Shown in pieces: positions 25,819 to 34,776 of a stretch of DNA of 64,000 nucleotides. Location: assembly GCF_010894455.1 (NCBI RefSeq), contig NZ_JAAIXY010000003.1, forward strand, positions 310,001 to 374,000, written 5' to 3'. The notes under the pieces were generated by a model. The model was not told the DNA's origin and did no database searches. It worked only from the letters and a program-made list of their open reading frames with translations. The translations under genes and the position numbers were made by a program. The DNA is from Myxococcus eversor (lineage in GTDB: Bacteria; Myxococcota; Myxococcia; Myxococcales; Myxococcaceae). Each line of letters opens with the position of its first letter. Within the stretch, counting starts at the first letter, position 1.

Positions 25819-26166
25819 ATGAAGAAGCTCATCCTGTCCGCCGTTGCCGCGTCGAGCCTCATCGGCTGCACCAGCGTCGAGAGCGCCGTTGTCTCCGGCA
25901 CCGAGATCGCGGCCAACGGTGAGGCCGTGGCCGTCATCCAGACCAACGCGCTGGGCCTGACCGCCATCTTCCACATCATCGACATCGTCCAGAGCGACCT
26001 GGACACCGTGGTGAACAAGCTCCTGATCGCCGAGGCGAAGGCGATGGGCGCGTCCAAGGTCGACCTGAAGTCGGCCAGCACCACCCCCCGTCACGGCATC
26101 TACGCCCTGTTCGGCACCATCATCGGCATCACCTCCTCCTCCGCCACCGGCGTGGCGGTGAAGTAG
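25819..26166 (+). CDS. Small lipoprotein
   Basis: 115 residues from the ATG at 25819, with a GAGGGG ribosome site 8 bp before it. The signal peptide is short and clean (KKLILSAVAASSLIGC, lipobox SLIGC with the Cys at about 17). The mature part has one amphipathic segment (DTVVNKLLIAEAKAMGASKV) and a Gly/Ser-rich end (TIIGITSSSATGVAVK) that may be a beta hairpin or a membrane-contacting tail. I know no function for it. A strong terminator lies 33 bp after the stop and the promoter is probably about 110 bp upstream, so it is a monocistronic, likely well expressed gene. Confidence 0.8.
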   Translation: MKKLILSAVAASSLIGCTSVESAVVSGTEIAANGEAVAVIQTNALGLTAIFHIIDIVQSDLDTVVNKLLIAEAKAMGASKVDLKSASTTPRHGIYALFGTIIGITSSSATGVAVK

Positions 26167-26198
26167 TCAGGCGGCCGGCCCTCACGGCGGCACCTTTC

Positions 26199-26238
26199 GG
26201 GAGGCCCCCTGGCGACAGGAGGGCCTCCTTGCGTTTCA
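26199..26238 (+). terminator. Strong Rho-independent terminator
   Basis: GGAGGCCC (26200-26207) pairs perfectly with GGGCCTCC (26221-26228). Inside it, CCTG (26208-26211) pairs with CAGG (26216-26219) around a GCGA tetraloop of the GNRA type, leaving a single bulged A. TTGCGTTT follows. It sits 33 bp after the small lipoprotein gene. Confidence 0.85.
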
Positions 26239-26267
26239 GCCCCCCTCCTGACCCACTTTCTCATTCC

Positions 26268-27068
26268 ATGCGCCCCAGCCTCGTCGCCCCCTGTGTCCTC
26301 CTCGCCCTCGCGGGCTGCTCACGCAAGACGGACGACACCGCGGCGCTCGCCGGGCAGGTGAAGCAGCGGCTGGCGGAGCGCGACGCGAAGCTCTCCGGCT
26401 ATCACCTCGCCGGCACGGTGAAGGACGAGGGCCAGGAAGCGGTCCCCTTCACCTACGACTACCGCGCGCCCCAGCGCATGCGCGGCACGCTGGGCACGCC
26501 GCCCACGCGCATCTTCTCGTGGGACGGCACCCACCTCTTCGAGCAGCTCGACAGCGAGAAGCGCTTCACCACGTTCAAGTCGGAGCTGCCGCCCGCGAAG
26601 CTCGCGGGCTTCCTCACGGAGACCTTCGGGGTCTTCACGCCGGAGGGCTTCCGCGCGCCGCTGCTCTCCCGGGGCGCCACCCTGCGCCGCGTGAAGCACC
26701 CCCGCGCCCAGGAGGCCGTGGAGCTGACCGCCACGCTGGGGGGCGAGGCCGAGGGCATGGCGCTGGTGTACGTGCTGCGCTGGCCGGGGCTCGACTTCCT
26801 GGACAAGCGCTCGCGCGCGCCGGACGGCACCGAGGCGGAGGTGCGCATGGAGGAGGAGCACTGCGACACGGCCCTGGGACTGTGCGTCCCCAAGCGCCTC
26901 ACCCGGTGGCTGGGCGGGCGGAAGATCGGCGAGACGGTGCTGGGACGTGTGGAGCTGAACAGCCCCCCTCCCAATGATGCCTTCACCCTCATGCCGCCCG
27001 AGGGCTACGATGTGAAGACACGAACACTGGTGGAGGCGCCTGCGGAGAACCCACCCACGGGCGGTTGA
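26268..27068 (+). CDS. LolA-like lipoprotein
   Basis: About 266 residues from the ATG at 26268. Lipobox LALAGC at about residue 17 marks a lipoprotein. The mature region has the alternating beta strands of the LolA/LolB fold, with lines such as FTYDYRAPQRMRGTL, HLFEQLDSEKRFTTF and DAFTLMPPEGYDVK; the final Pro-Pro-Glu-Gly segment is typical of LolA-type domains. These carry lipids or lipoproteins across the periplasm, or sense envelope stress. The specific cargo cannot be read. It precedes the HAD hydrolase by 42 bp and may share its transcript. Confidence 0.75.
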   Translation: MRPSLVAPCVLLALAGCSRKTDDTAALAGQVKQRLAERDAKLSGYHLAGTVKDEGQEAVPFTYDYRAPQRMRGTLGTPPTRIFSWDGTHLFEQLDSEKRFTTFKSELPPAKLAGFLTETFGVFTPEGFRAPLLSRGATLRRVKHPRAQEAVELTATLGGEAEGMALVYVLRWPGLDFLDKRSRAPDGTEAEVRMEEEHCDTALGLCVPKRLTRWLGGRKIGETVLGRVELNSPPPNDAFTLMPPEGYDVKTRTLVEAPAENPPTGG

Positions 27069-27110
27069 CCGCCACCCGGGGCGTCCCCACTTTGGCCCGG
27101 GAGGCGCGCG

Positions 27111-27830
27111 ATGGTGGAGAACGTCATCTTCGACGTGGATGGAACGCTGGTGGACTCGGTGGACGAGCATGCCGAGGCGTGGAGACGCGCGTTCCTGCAC
27201 TTCGGCAGGGATTTCCCGTTCGCACACGTACGCAGTCAGATTGGCAAGGGCGCGGATCAGCTCATTCCCGTCTTCTTCAACGACGACGAGCTGGAGCGCT
27301 TCGGCAAGGAGCTGGAGGAGTACCGCTCCAAGCTGTTCCTGAAGGAGTTCCTGCCCAAGGTGCGGCCGTTTCCTCGCGTGAGGGAGCTGTTCCAGCGCCT
27401 GCGTCAGCACGGGCGGCGCATCGCCCTGGCCTCCAGCGCCAACGACGACGAGCTGCAGCACTACGTGCGGCTGTGCGGCATCGACGGCCTGTACGAGACG
27501 AAGGCGAGCAAGGACGAGGTGGACAAGAGCAAGCCCCACCCCGACATCTTCGAGAGCGCGCTGGCCAGGCTGGGCCGTCCCGCGCCGGACGTGACGGTGG
27601 TGGTGGGCGACACGCCGTATGACGCGCTCGCCGCGGGCAAGCTGGGCCTGTCCACCGTGGGCATGCTGGCCGGAGGCTTCTCTCCGGAGGACCTGCGCGC
27701 CGCGGGCTGCCGTCTGTTGGTGAAGGACCCCTCGGAGCTGCTGCGGCTGGCCGAGGACTCCTCGGTCGACTGGCCGTGGAATGGACCCGGCGCCACGCCG
27801 CCGGCCTCCAAGGACGAAGAGAACCGCTGA
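27111..27830 (+). CDS. HAD-family phosphatase (phosphoglycolate phosphatase-like)
   Basis: 239 residues. Motif I FDVDGTLVDS carries the nucleophile Asp at about residue 8 and the general acid Asp two residues later; motif II is ALASSANDDE; motif III Lys is in DKSKPHPDIF; motif IV is VVVGDTPYDAL. The helical cap domain (about 18-95) is of the C1 type, as in phosphoglycolate phosphatase and beta-phosphoglucomutase. Gph-like proteins hydrolyse small phosphorylated molecules in the cytoplasm. Substrate not determined. It is convergent with the H1-like gene. Confidence 0.88.
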   Translation: MVENVIFDVDGTLVDSVDEHAEAWRRAFLHFGRDFPFAHVRSQIGKGADQLIPVFFNDDELERFGKELEEYRSKLFLKEFLPKVRPFPRVRELFQRLRQHGRRIALASSANDDELQHYVRLCGIDGLYETKASKDEVDKSKPHPDIFESALARLGRPAPDVTVVVGDTPYDALAAGKLGLSTVGMLAGGFSPEDLRAAGCRLLVKDPSELLRLAEDSSVDWPWNGPGATPPASKDEENR

Positions 27831-27848
27831 AGCAGCAGGGCGTCCGCG

Positions 27849-27877
27849 CCCCACCCCGAAAGTCACCGGGGAGGGGG
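27849..27877. terminator. Terminator-like hairpin between convergent genes
   Basis: CCCC-A-CCCCG pairs with CGGGG-A-GGGG around an 8-base loop, giving nine pairs with one A/A mismatch. It lies between the HAD gene and the convergent basic protein gene and could serve either direction. There is no T-run. Confidence 0.45.
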
Positions 27878-27895
27878 CACGGAGCCGCTCACGCC

Positions 27896-28369
27896 CTACT
27901 TGCGCGAGCCGCGCGAGGTCCGCCTGCTGGCGCCGCGCTTGGAGACGCTCCGCGTGCTCTTTCGCGCCGTGCCGCTCTTGGCGCGCGTGCTCGTGGAGCC
28001 GCGACGCGCGGTGACCCGGCGACCCGCCGCGCGACGCACGGTGGACTTGCTCCCGGAGCGCGTGGCTCGCACCGGCTTGTTGCGCTTCCTCGTGGCCGCC
28101 GCCTTGCGGGCCGACGCGGAGCGCTGCGCGGCGGTGCGCTTTCTCGCGGCCTTCTTCGCGGCGGCCTTCACCAGGGGACGGCGTCGGGCCACCTTCGCCC
28201 TGCTGCCGGAGCCACCCTTCATCCCACCGCCCGTGGCCTTGTTCACCGTGGCCCAGGCCCTCGCCGCGGCCTTCTTCTCCGACGTGCCCCGGTTCTCGTA
28301 GCCCTTCTCGATTTTCGCGGCCATCCGCTTCTGTTTCGCCGTGTACTTCGCCTTGCTTCCTCGTGCCAT
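27896..28369 (-). CDS. Histone H1-like basic DNA-binding protein
   Basis: 157 residues from the ATG at 28369, behind a GGAGGT ribosome site with good spacing. The N-terminal 50 residues (SKAKYTAKQKRMAAKIEKGY, then AARAWATVNKATGGG) match a small domain often annotated in bacteria as plasmid-stabilisation related. The remaining 100 residues consist almost entirely of Lys, Arg, Ala, Ser and Thr, like the tail of histone H1 or of Hc1-type proteins, which bind DNA non-specifically. It probably compacts or protects DNA in the cytoplasm. It is divergent from the EF-hand lipoprotein gene. Confidence 0.85.
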   Translation of the reverse strand: MARGSKAKYTAKQKRMAAKIEKGYENRGTSEKKAAARAWATVNKATGGGMKGGSGSRAKVARRRPLVKAAAKKAARKRTAAQRSASARKAAATRKRNKPVRATRSGSKSTVRRAAGRRVTARRGSTSTRAKSGTARKSTRSVSKRGASRRTSRGSRK

Positions 28370-28556
28370 GCGGCAACCTCCAGGCTTCGTGCTCCGCCGG
28401 CATGCAGCCGGCCGTGCCTGAAAGGTGTGCAGCGCCCCTGGCGCCGGGAAGGGGCGGGACACCCACCGCTGTCCACCGCCGCAACTTCTTCTGACGCACC
28501 GGGTTTCAGCAAAGCGAGGCCGGACACCGCCGCACTTCGAACCTGGAGCCCTTCCG

Positions 28557-29426
28557 ATGAACCGAATCACCGCTCACCGTCGCATCCTCGCCGCAGCGCT
28601 GTGTTTCACCCTGCCCTTCGGGCTCGCCGCTTGTGGCGATGACGCGCCGGACGAGACCACGCAGTACGTGGGCGAGGCCGCGTCCTATCTCACCGCCGCC
28701 GAGGAAGACGGCGCGCTGGGCGCGGACGCGGTGGCGGACACGGACGCCTCGCAGCGCGAGGCCATGGCCGACGAGGACGTGACAGGCCTGGAGACGGAGC
28801 CCACCGACGACGGGAAGACGTGCGACTTCAGCGCGTACCGCCAGGTGGTGGTGGAGAAGTACGACGACGACGGCGACGGCAAGCTGAACGTGCGGGAGCT
28901 GCGCGAGCTGAAGGCGGACGTGGGTGAGCGGCGCGACAGCTTGCGTCCCCGCCTGGCGCAGCTCGGCCGCCGCGCGCGGCACTGGGCCTTCTGGCGCGTG
29001 CGCTGGGCCTTCGACGAGAACGGCGACGGCGTGCTGTCCAGCGAGGAGCGCGTCGCGATGGTGGATGCGATGGAGGCGCGCTGCCAGCGCCTGCGCACCG
29101 AGCGATTGGAGCAGCACGACGCCAACGGCGACGGCTCGCTGGACGAGTCCGAGCGGCAGGCGGCCCGGGTGGCCCGGCGCGCCCGGTGGGAGACGCGGCG
29201 GCAGGAGCGGCTGGTGACGTACGACACGAATGACAACGGCGTGCTCGACGCGGGCGAGCGCGTGGCGCTGCGCGCGGACCGCGTGGAGGCGGCCCAGGAG
29301 CGCCGCGCGACGCTGCTGGCCACGTATGACACCAACGGCGACGGCCGCCTGAGCACCGAGGAGGCCCTGGCGCTGCGCCAGGACATCCAGCGCCGCATCA
29401 TCGAGGGACGCGACGCGGAGGACTGA
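28557..29426 (+). CDS. EF-hand lipoprotein
   Basis: 289 residues. The lipobox is FGLAAC, Cys at about residue 26. Five calcium loops of the classical EF-hand type are visible: DDDGDGKLNVRE, DENGDGVLSSEE, DANGDGSLDESE, DTNDNGVLDAGE and DTNGDGRLSTEE, each with acidic residues at positions 1, 3, 5 and 12. The helices between them are strongly charged. The protein should sit in the periplasm or on the surface and bind calcium. Start chosen at the ATG at 28557, preceded by a GGAG ribosome site. Confidence 0.88.
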   Translation: MNRITAHRRILAAALCFTLPFGLAACGDDAPDETTQYVGEAASYLTAAEEDGALGADAVADTDASQREAMADEDVTGLETEPTDDGKTCDFSAYRQVVVEKYDDDGDGKLNVRELRELKADVGERRDSLRPRLAQLGRRARHWAFWRVRWAFDENGDGVLSSEERVAMVDAMEARCQRLRTERLEQHDANGDGSLDESERQAARVARRARWETRRQERLVTYDTNDNGVLDAGERVALRADRVEAAQERRATLLATYDTNGDGRLSTEEALALRQDIQRRIIEGRDAED

Positions 29427-29569
29427 ACCCCTCGTCTCCCAGGTTGCCCTCTTCCGGGCCTCGGCGCTTCGACTGGCTGGTGGCTTTCGGTCGTCATCCC
29501 CCGGGGCCCGCTGGCCCCTTGGACTCCGAGTGCACACCTTTTCCCGCACGCAGCAAGGAGGAGGTCCCC

Positions 29570-30541
29570 CTGGAACCCGCGCTCATCGAGCCTCCACGCC
29601 GGCTGGCCCCGGACGACGGGCCCGCGGCCCTGGTGGTCAACACGCAGTCGCGCTCGGGCCGGGAGGCCTATGCGCTTGCCCGGGCCGCCCTCGCCTCGCG
29701 CGGTGTCATCGTGGCGGAGAGCCACGCGCTGTCGAAAAGCGGACGGCTGCGCCGCGTGCTGGAGCAGGTGCTGGGCAAAGGCACCCGCCGCATCATCGTC
29801 GGCGGCGGAGACGGCACCCTGAGCGGCGTGGTGGCGCACCTGCTGGGACGCGACGTGACGTTGGGCGTGCTGCCGCTGGGCACCGGCAACGACTTCGCGC
29901 GCTCGCTGGGGATTGAGCCCGACGTGGAGTCCGCGTGTGACGTCATCGCTCGGGGCTACACCGCGCGCGTGGACGTGGGCCTGGCCAACGGGCGGCCGTT
30001 CCTCAACGCGGCGAGCCTGGGGCTGGCCTCGGCGATTGCGCGGCGCCTGACGAAACAACTGAAGCAGCGGGCGGGCAAGCTGGCCTATCCGGTGGCCGCC
30101 GCCGCCGAGGCGAAGGACCTCCGCCCCTTCCGCATCCGCATCAAGGCGGATGACCAGGAGCTGGAGCTGGATGTGCTGCAGCTCGTGGTGGGCAACGGGC
30201 TGTACCACGGCGCCGGCAACATGGTGGCGCCCGACGCGCGCCTGGATGACCGGCGGCTGCACGTCTACGCCGTCTCCGCGCCCTCGACGACGTCCGGCCG
30301 TGACGGCACGGGCCTGGGGCAGCTCCAGGACCTGGCCACGCTCGCGCGGGTGGCGCTGGCGGTCCGCAGCGGGGAGCATGGGGAGAATCCCGCCGTCACC
30401 TCGCTGCGCGCCGTGCGGCTGTACGTCGAGGCGACTCCGGCGCAGGAGGTCAACGCGGACGGGGAGCTCGTCGGCCTGACGCCCATGCGCTTCGAGGTGG
30501 CCCCCGCGGCCCTGCGCGTCTACGCCCCCGCTCCCGCATAA
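29570..30541 (+). CDS. Diacylglycerol/lipid kinase family protein (YegS-like), CTG start
   Basis: 323 residues if read from the CTG at 29570. The catalytic domain has the family signature GGGDGTLSG (motif GGDGT), with a substrate strand LGVLPLGTGNDFARSLG and a nucleotide-binding opening ALVVNTQSRSG. Family members phosphorylate diacylglycerol, ceramide or similar lipids at the membrane. The frame extends to a TTG at 29444 with no ribosome site, whereas AAGGAGGAGG (29555-29564) lies 5 bp before the CTG. The CTG form gives a protein of the usual family length (about 300), so I prefer it. It lies 54 bp before the repeat/PDZ gene and may share its transcript. Confidence 0.85.
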   Translation: MEPALIEPPRRLAPDDGPAALVVNTQSRSGREAYALARAALASRGVIVAESHALSKSGRLRRVLEQVLGKGTRRIIVGGGDGTLSGVVAHLLGRDVTLGVLPLGTGNDFARSLGIEPDVESACDVIARGYTARVDVGLANGRPFLNAASLGLASAIARRLTKQLKQRAGKLAYPVAAAAEAKDLRPFRIRIKADDQELELDVLQLVVGNGLYHGAGNMVAPDARLDDRRLHVYAVSAPSTTSGRDGTGLGQLQDLATLARVALAVRSGEHGENPAVTSLRAVRLYVEATPAQEVNADGELVGLTPMRFEVAPAALRVYAPAPA

Positions 30542-30595
30542 TTCCGAAATGACCCAGGCTGGCCTACGCTGGCGTCCTCCCGAGGACGAGCCAAC

Positions 30596-33475
30596 ATGCG
30601 CCTGCGGTCCCACCGTCCCCTCTTCTTCGCCGCGCTGCTCGCCATTGGCGCGGTGCTGCTGCTCTGGTTCCGCGTGCCGAGGCCCGGCGCGCCGTCCCAC
30701 CCGACGCCCTCGGGGCTCCACGCGAGTCCCACCGCCAACGTCGGAGGCCTCGTCGCCCGCGCCGAGCCCGTGTCGGCCACGACGGCTCGTGACGAGCCCG
30801 CGGCCGCCGAGGAAGGCGCCTTCGTGGTGCGAGTGGTGGGGCCCTCGGGTCCGGTGCCGGGCGCGAGTGTGCGGGCCTGGCGCAACGAGGCGATGAACCG
30901 CGCCGATACTTCACCGTACTCCTGGCGGCTCGCGAGCGAGGGCGTCACGGCCGAGGACGGCACGCTGCGACTGCCGACCCGACCCGGTGACTACCTGTTG
31001 TCCGCGCGCGCGCAGGGCCATGCGCCCGCGCGCCGCGAGGCCACGCGTCCTTCGGGTGAGTCGGAGACGTCCGTCGAGCTGACGCTGAGCGCGGGTGTGA
31101 CGCTCCAGGGCCGCACCGTGGAGGAACAAGGCGGCGAGCCGGTGCCGCTGGCGGAGGTGACGCTCCATCCGTATCCCGGAGCCGCCATCGCCTGGGCGGA
31201 GCCCGCGACGATGGCGGAGGAGGCCGTGACGGCGACGAGCGACGGGCGCGGCCAGTTCCAGTTCTCCGGACTGGCGCCGGGCCGCTATGGCCTCACGGCC
31301 GAGGCACCGGGCTACAGCCGCCGCACGCTGCGCTTCCTCCATGTGCCCCAGCAGGGAGAGCTGGTGGTGGGGCTGTGGGGCGCGGGCACGCTGGAGGGCT
31401 TCGTGGTGGACGCGCAGGGCCAGCCCGTCTCCGGCGCGCAGGTGACGGCGTCGGGAGGGAGGGAGCCCGTGAACACCGCCACCAGCGAGGGCGGCGGCTT
31501 CGCGCTCGAGGTGGGCGGAGGTGACTGGGTGGTGACCGCGCGACATGGCGACACCCTGGGCCGCGTGCCCGGCACGCTGTTCGTGGCCCCGGGCCAGACG
31601 CTGCGCGGCCTCACCGTGAGGCTGGGCGCGGCGAGCGGGCTGACCGGGCAGGTGGTGTCGACGGGCGATGGCGCGCCGGTGCGTGACGCGGTGGTGGTCG
31701 TCAGTCCCTCGGGCGCCGATGGCGAGCTGGGCCGCACGACGTCCAGCGGCGAGGGCCTCTACCAGTTGGCCCTGCCGCCCGGGGAGTACGACGTGACGGT
31801 GCGGGCGCGGGGCTTCGCGAGCGCCACGCATGAGGGAGTGGTGGTGACCGAGGGGGCGCCCGGGACGCTCGATGTGAAGCTGGAGCCGGCCACGGCCGAG
31901 GTCGAAGGCGTCGTGCTCAATCCCAGTGGGCAGCCGGTGGCGGGCGCGGAGGTGCGCGCCCAACCGCGAAGGGGCGGAGGCGCCGCGAGCACCACGCGCA
32001 CGGACACGCAAGGCGCGTACACACTGAGCGGGCTGTTGCCCGGACCGACGTCGGTGCGCGCGCGCAGAGATGGCTCGCAGGGTTGGACGAGCCGCATGGA
32101 GACGTTGAAGGCCGGCGTGCGCACGCGCGTGGACCTGACGCTGACGGAGTCCGGCATGGTGCAGGGACGCGTGACACAGGCCTCGGGCGAGCCCCTGTCC
32201 GAGCCCGCCGTGGTGCGCGCGGTGCCACGCGGCGCTCCGGGTGGCACGTCGGACCTGGCGTGGGCGGAGACGGACGCGGCGGGCCTGTATCAGCTCGAGC
32301 TGCCGGCGGGCGTGTACCAGCTCACCGCGGTGCTGCCTCGCGCGCGCTTCATCTACTTTCAGGACGACGACCCGAGCGTGACGGTGAACGCGGGGAGCGC
32401 CGTGCAGCAGGACCTGGTGCTCGTGGAGGAGCGCGGCATCTCCGGCACGGTGCGCGAGCCCTCCGGCACGCCCAGTCCCTTCGCCGTGGTGGCGGCGGTG
32501 CAGGGCGGGAGCATGCCCTTCACCATGCGCGTGCATGCGGACGAGGACGGGACGTTCGCCATCCCCACGCGTCCCTCGGGCGCGCCGCCATTGGAGGAAC
32601 TGGTGGCCCACAACGGAGGGCGCGTGGTGCGACTGCCCTCTGTGCGCGAGGGCCAGGGCCTGGTGGACCTGCGTCTCTCACCCGCGGCCCATCTGCGCGG
32701 CAAGGTGGTGGCGCGTGGTGGCGCGGTGCCCGCGGGCTTCACGTTGCGGCTGACGGAGGACACCGGCGAGGAGCTGCCGTGGGAACCGCTGGCCCCGTCC
32801 ACGCGGCGCTTCAGTGGAGACACCTTCGAGATGAGGGACGCGCCCGGGCAGGTGGTGAAGGTGCACGTGCAGACGCATGACGGACGCACGGGCTCGGCGC
32901 GGGTGGCGTTGGAGCCGGGCGGCAGCGCGACCGTGGAGGTGTCGCTCACGACGGGAGGCGCGGCCTCCATCATCGGGCGCGCGGTGTGGAGCCGAGGGGG
33001 TGGCCCCGCCGCGGGCGTGGCGGTGTTCCTGGACCGCGCCGTGTCCGCGAAGCCCGACACCGTCACCGGCGCGGACGGCCGCTTCCAATTGGACGACGTC
33101 AGGCCCGGTCCGCACACGGTGCGGTTGATGCCGCCCGAGGGGCGCGTGGAGACGCACTCCGTGAAGGTGACGGAGGCGGAGGCCTCGGACCTGGGTGACG
33201 TGACGGTGTCCCCGCGCCGCGCGTCTCCGGGCACGGTGGGCGCGGGCTTCAGCGAGGAGCGAGGACAGGTGGCCGTGGCGTGGCTGACGCCGGACGGGCC
33301 CGCCGCGCGCGCGGGTGTCGCGGTGGGCGACCGGCTGCTCGCGGTGGATGGCCTCGTGGTGCGCGACAGGATGGAAGCGGAGGCACGCACCCGAGGCGCG
33401 CCCGGCACAGCGGTGCGGCTCCAGGTCAGGCGCGGCGGCGGCGAGCGCGAGCTCCAGGCCACTCGCGCGGAGTGA
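30596..33475 (+). CDS. Large membrane-anchored protein with about nine carboxypeptidase-regulatory-like repeats and PDZ
   Basis: 959 residues. One N-terminal transmembrane helix (FFAALLAIGAVLLLWF, about 9-25) and no lipobox, so it is anchored in the inner membrane with the bulk in the periplasm. Residues about 80-860 hold a chain of roughly nine beta-sandwich modules, each opening with a block such as LEGFVVDAQGQPVSGAQV or VEGVVLNPSGQPVAGAEV, the signature of CarboxypepD_reg-like domains. The last about 90 residues form a PDZ domain (GVAVGDRLLAVDGLVV). Such repeats are structural or binding modules. It may act in envelope maintenance or adhesion; no enzyme motif was found. Follows the lipid kinase gene closely. 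Confidence 0.82.
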   Translation: MRLRSHRPLFFAALLAIGAVLLLWFRVPRPGAPSHPTPSGLHASPTANVGGLVARAEPVSATTARDEPAAAEEGAFVVRVVGPSGPVPGASVRAWRNEAMNRADTSPYSWRLASEGVTAEDGTLRLPTRPGDYLLSARAQGHAPARREATRPSGESETSVELTLSAGVTLQGRTVEEQGGEPVPLAEVTLHPYPGAAIAWAEPATMAEEAVTATSDGRGQFQFSGLAPGRYGLTAEAPGYSRRTLRFLHVPQQGELVVGLWGAGTLEGFVVDAQGQPVSGAQVTASGGREPVNTATSEGGGFALEVGGGDWVVTARHGDTLGRVPGTLFVAPGQTLRGLTVRLGAASGLTGQVVSTGDGAPVRDAVVVVSPSGADGELGRTTSSGEGLYQLALPPGEYDVTVRARGFASATHEGVVVTEGAPGTLDVKLEPATAEVEGVVLNPSGQPVAGAEVRAQPRRGGGAASTTRTDTQGAYTLSGLLPGPTSVRARRDGSQGWTSRMETLKAGVRTRVDLTLTESGMVQGRVTQASGEPLSEPAVVRAVPRGAPGGTSDLAWAETDAAGLYQLELPAGVYQLTAVLPRARFIYFQDDDPSVTVNAGSAVQQDLVLVEERGISGTVREPSGTPSPFAVVAAVQGGSMPFTMRVHADEDGTFAIPTRPSGAPPLEELVAHNGGRVVRLPSVREGQGLVDLRLSPAAHLRGKVVARGGAVPAGFTLRLTEDTGEELPWEPLAPSTRRFSGDTFEMRDAPGQVVKVHVQTHDGRTGSARVALEPGGSATVEVSLTTGGAASIIGRAVWSRGGGPAAGVAVFLDRAVSAKPDTVTGADGRFQLDDVRPGPHTVRLMPPEGRVETHSVKVTEAEASDLGDVTVSPRRASPGTVGAGFSEERGQVAVAWLTPDGPAARAGVAVGDRLLAVDGLVVRDRMEAEARTRGAPGTAVRLQVRRGGGERELQATRAE

Positions 33476-33505
33476 GGCGAGCTCCTCCGCGCGGAGTGAC
33501 GCGGG

Positions 33506-34537
33506 CTACACCTTCTCCAGCACGCGCGAGAGCACCTGCGCGGTGAAGTTCACCAGCGGAATCACGCGGCGGTAGTCCATGCGCGTCGGTCCGATGACGC
33601 CCACCGTGCCGAGCACCTGCTCCTGGTTGCCGTAGGGGCTGGCGATGACGGACACGTCACCCGCGGCGGAGAAATCGCTCTCCGCGCCGATGAAGATCTG
33701 CATCTCGTTGGCGCGCTGCACCTGGTCCAGCAGCGACAACAGCCGGTGCTTCTCGTCCAGCGTCTTGAAGAGCGCGCGCATGCGCTCCACGTCCGCGAAC
33801 TCCGGCTGCTCCAGGAAGGAGTTCGTCCCCTGGATGAGCACGCGCTCCGTCGTCGGCAGGTCCGTGGCCGCCGCGCCCAGCTTGAGCGCCTTCGCCGTCA
33901 TCGCGTTGTAGAGCGCCTGCTCCTGGTCCATCTCCGAGCGGATGCGCTCACGCGCCTCCTCCAGCGGCACCTCATGCAACAGCTCCGACAGGTAGTTGCT
34001 CGCCCGCATCAGCTCGTCCGAGGTGATGGGGAAGTCGACGGTGATGGCCTTGTTGTGCACCTGCCCGCTCTGCCCCACCAGGATGGCGAGCACGCGGTCC
34101 TCGCGCAGGCGGACGAACTCGATGCGACGGAACACCGCCGACTCGGGACGGGGCGTGACGACGACGCCCGCGTGTCGCGTCAGCGAGTGGAGGAGTCGAC
34201 TGGCATCTCCCAGCACCTCCTCCAGGTTCGCGTCATGGAAGAGGCCCGCGTGGATGAGCTCACGGTCTCTCGGCGTGGGGTCCTTCAGCTTGACGAGCGT
34301 GTCCACGTAGAAGCGGTAACCCGCATCAGTGGGAACCCGGCCGGCCGACGTGTGAGGCTTCTCCAGGAACCCCAGCTCCTCCAGGTCCGCCAGCACGTTG
34401 CGCATCGTGGCCGAGGAGACCTCGAACCCAGGGCGGCGGGCGAGCTGCTGACTCCCCACCGGCCCGCCCGTGGAGATGTACTCCTGCACCACCGCCCGGA
34501 GGACTTCCTTCTCGCGTTCACCCAGCTCTTCGGACAT
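33506..34537 (-). CDS. hrcA: HrcA heat-shock repressor
   Basis: 343 residues from the ATG at 34537, the usual HrcA length; the frame continues upstream but without conservation. The N-terminal winged helix (EKEVLRAVVQEYISTGGPVG, then SSATMRNVLADLEELGF) is followed by a long GAF-like domain and a C-terminal dimerisation region (MDYRRVIPLVNFTAQVLSRV). HrcA represses groESL and dnaK operons by binding CIRCE sites and is released on heat stress. I see no CIRCE site (TTAGCACTC-N9-GAGTGCTAA) within the window and no grpE/dnaK/dnaJ neighbour, so the gene stands apart from its usual operon. Confidence 0.93.
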   Translation of the reverse strand: MSEELGEREKEVLRAVVQEYISTGGPVGSQQLARRPGFEVSSATMRNVLADLEELGFLEKPHTSAGRVPTDAGYRFYVDTLVKLKDPTPRDRELIHAGLFHDANLEEVLGDASRLLHSLTRHAGVVVTPRPESAVFRRIEFVRLREDRVLAILVGQSGQVHNKAITVDFPITSDELMRASNYLSELLHEVPLEEARERIRSEMDQEQALYNAMTAKALKLGAAATDLPTTERVLIQGTNSFLEQPEFADVERMRALFKTLDEKHRLLSLLDQVQRANEMQIFIGAESDFSAAGDVSVIASPYGNQEQVLGTVGVIGPTRMDYRRVIPLVNFTAQVLSRVLEKV

Positions 34538-34776
34538 CCAGGGGCTCTCACTCTGAAGCATGCGGCCAGCCACCGCGCCGCGAGCGCTCCACGAGACCCA
34601 AGTGTAGGAAAGCGCGTCCGGGGGTTCAATCCACGTGCGCAGGAGACCGAGCGGACGAAGGGTGGTCCCCACTCTGGCCCCCACCCACCAGGGGGCCGAG
34701 CAGGCACTCCCGCCCCCCACCTGACGTGCGCTCGCACTGTACCGCCCGACGGTTCCGTCGACTGTGGGGTACGGCA

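Noticed and set aside
26319..28499. A 726-codon open frame on the minus strand
   Set aside because: It is opposite to the LolA-like and HAD genes and overlaps the H1-like gene in another frame. Its composition is typical of antisense frames in GC-rich DNA.
33464..33499. Short direct repeat CGCGCGGAGTGA after the repeat/PDZ gene
   Set aside because: Two 12-bp copies and a palindrome could be a tiny duplication near a stop codon. It is too short to call a site.
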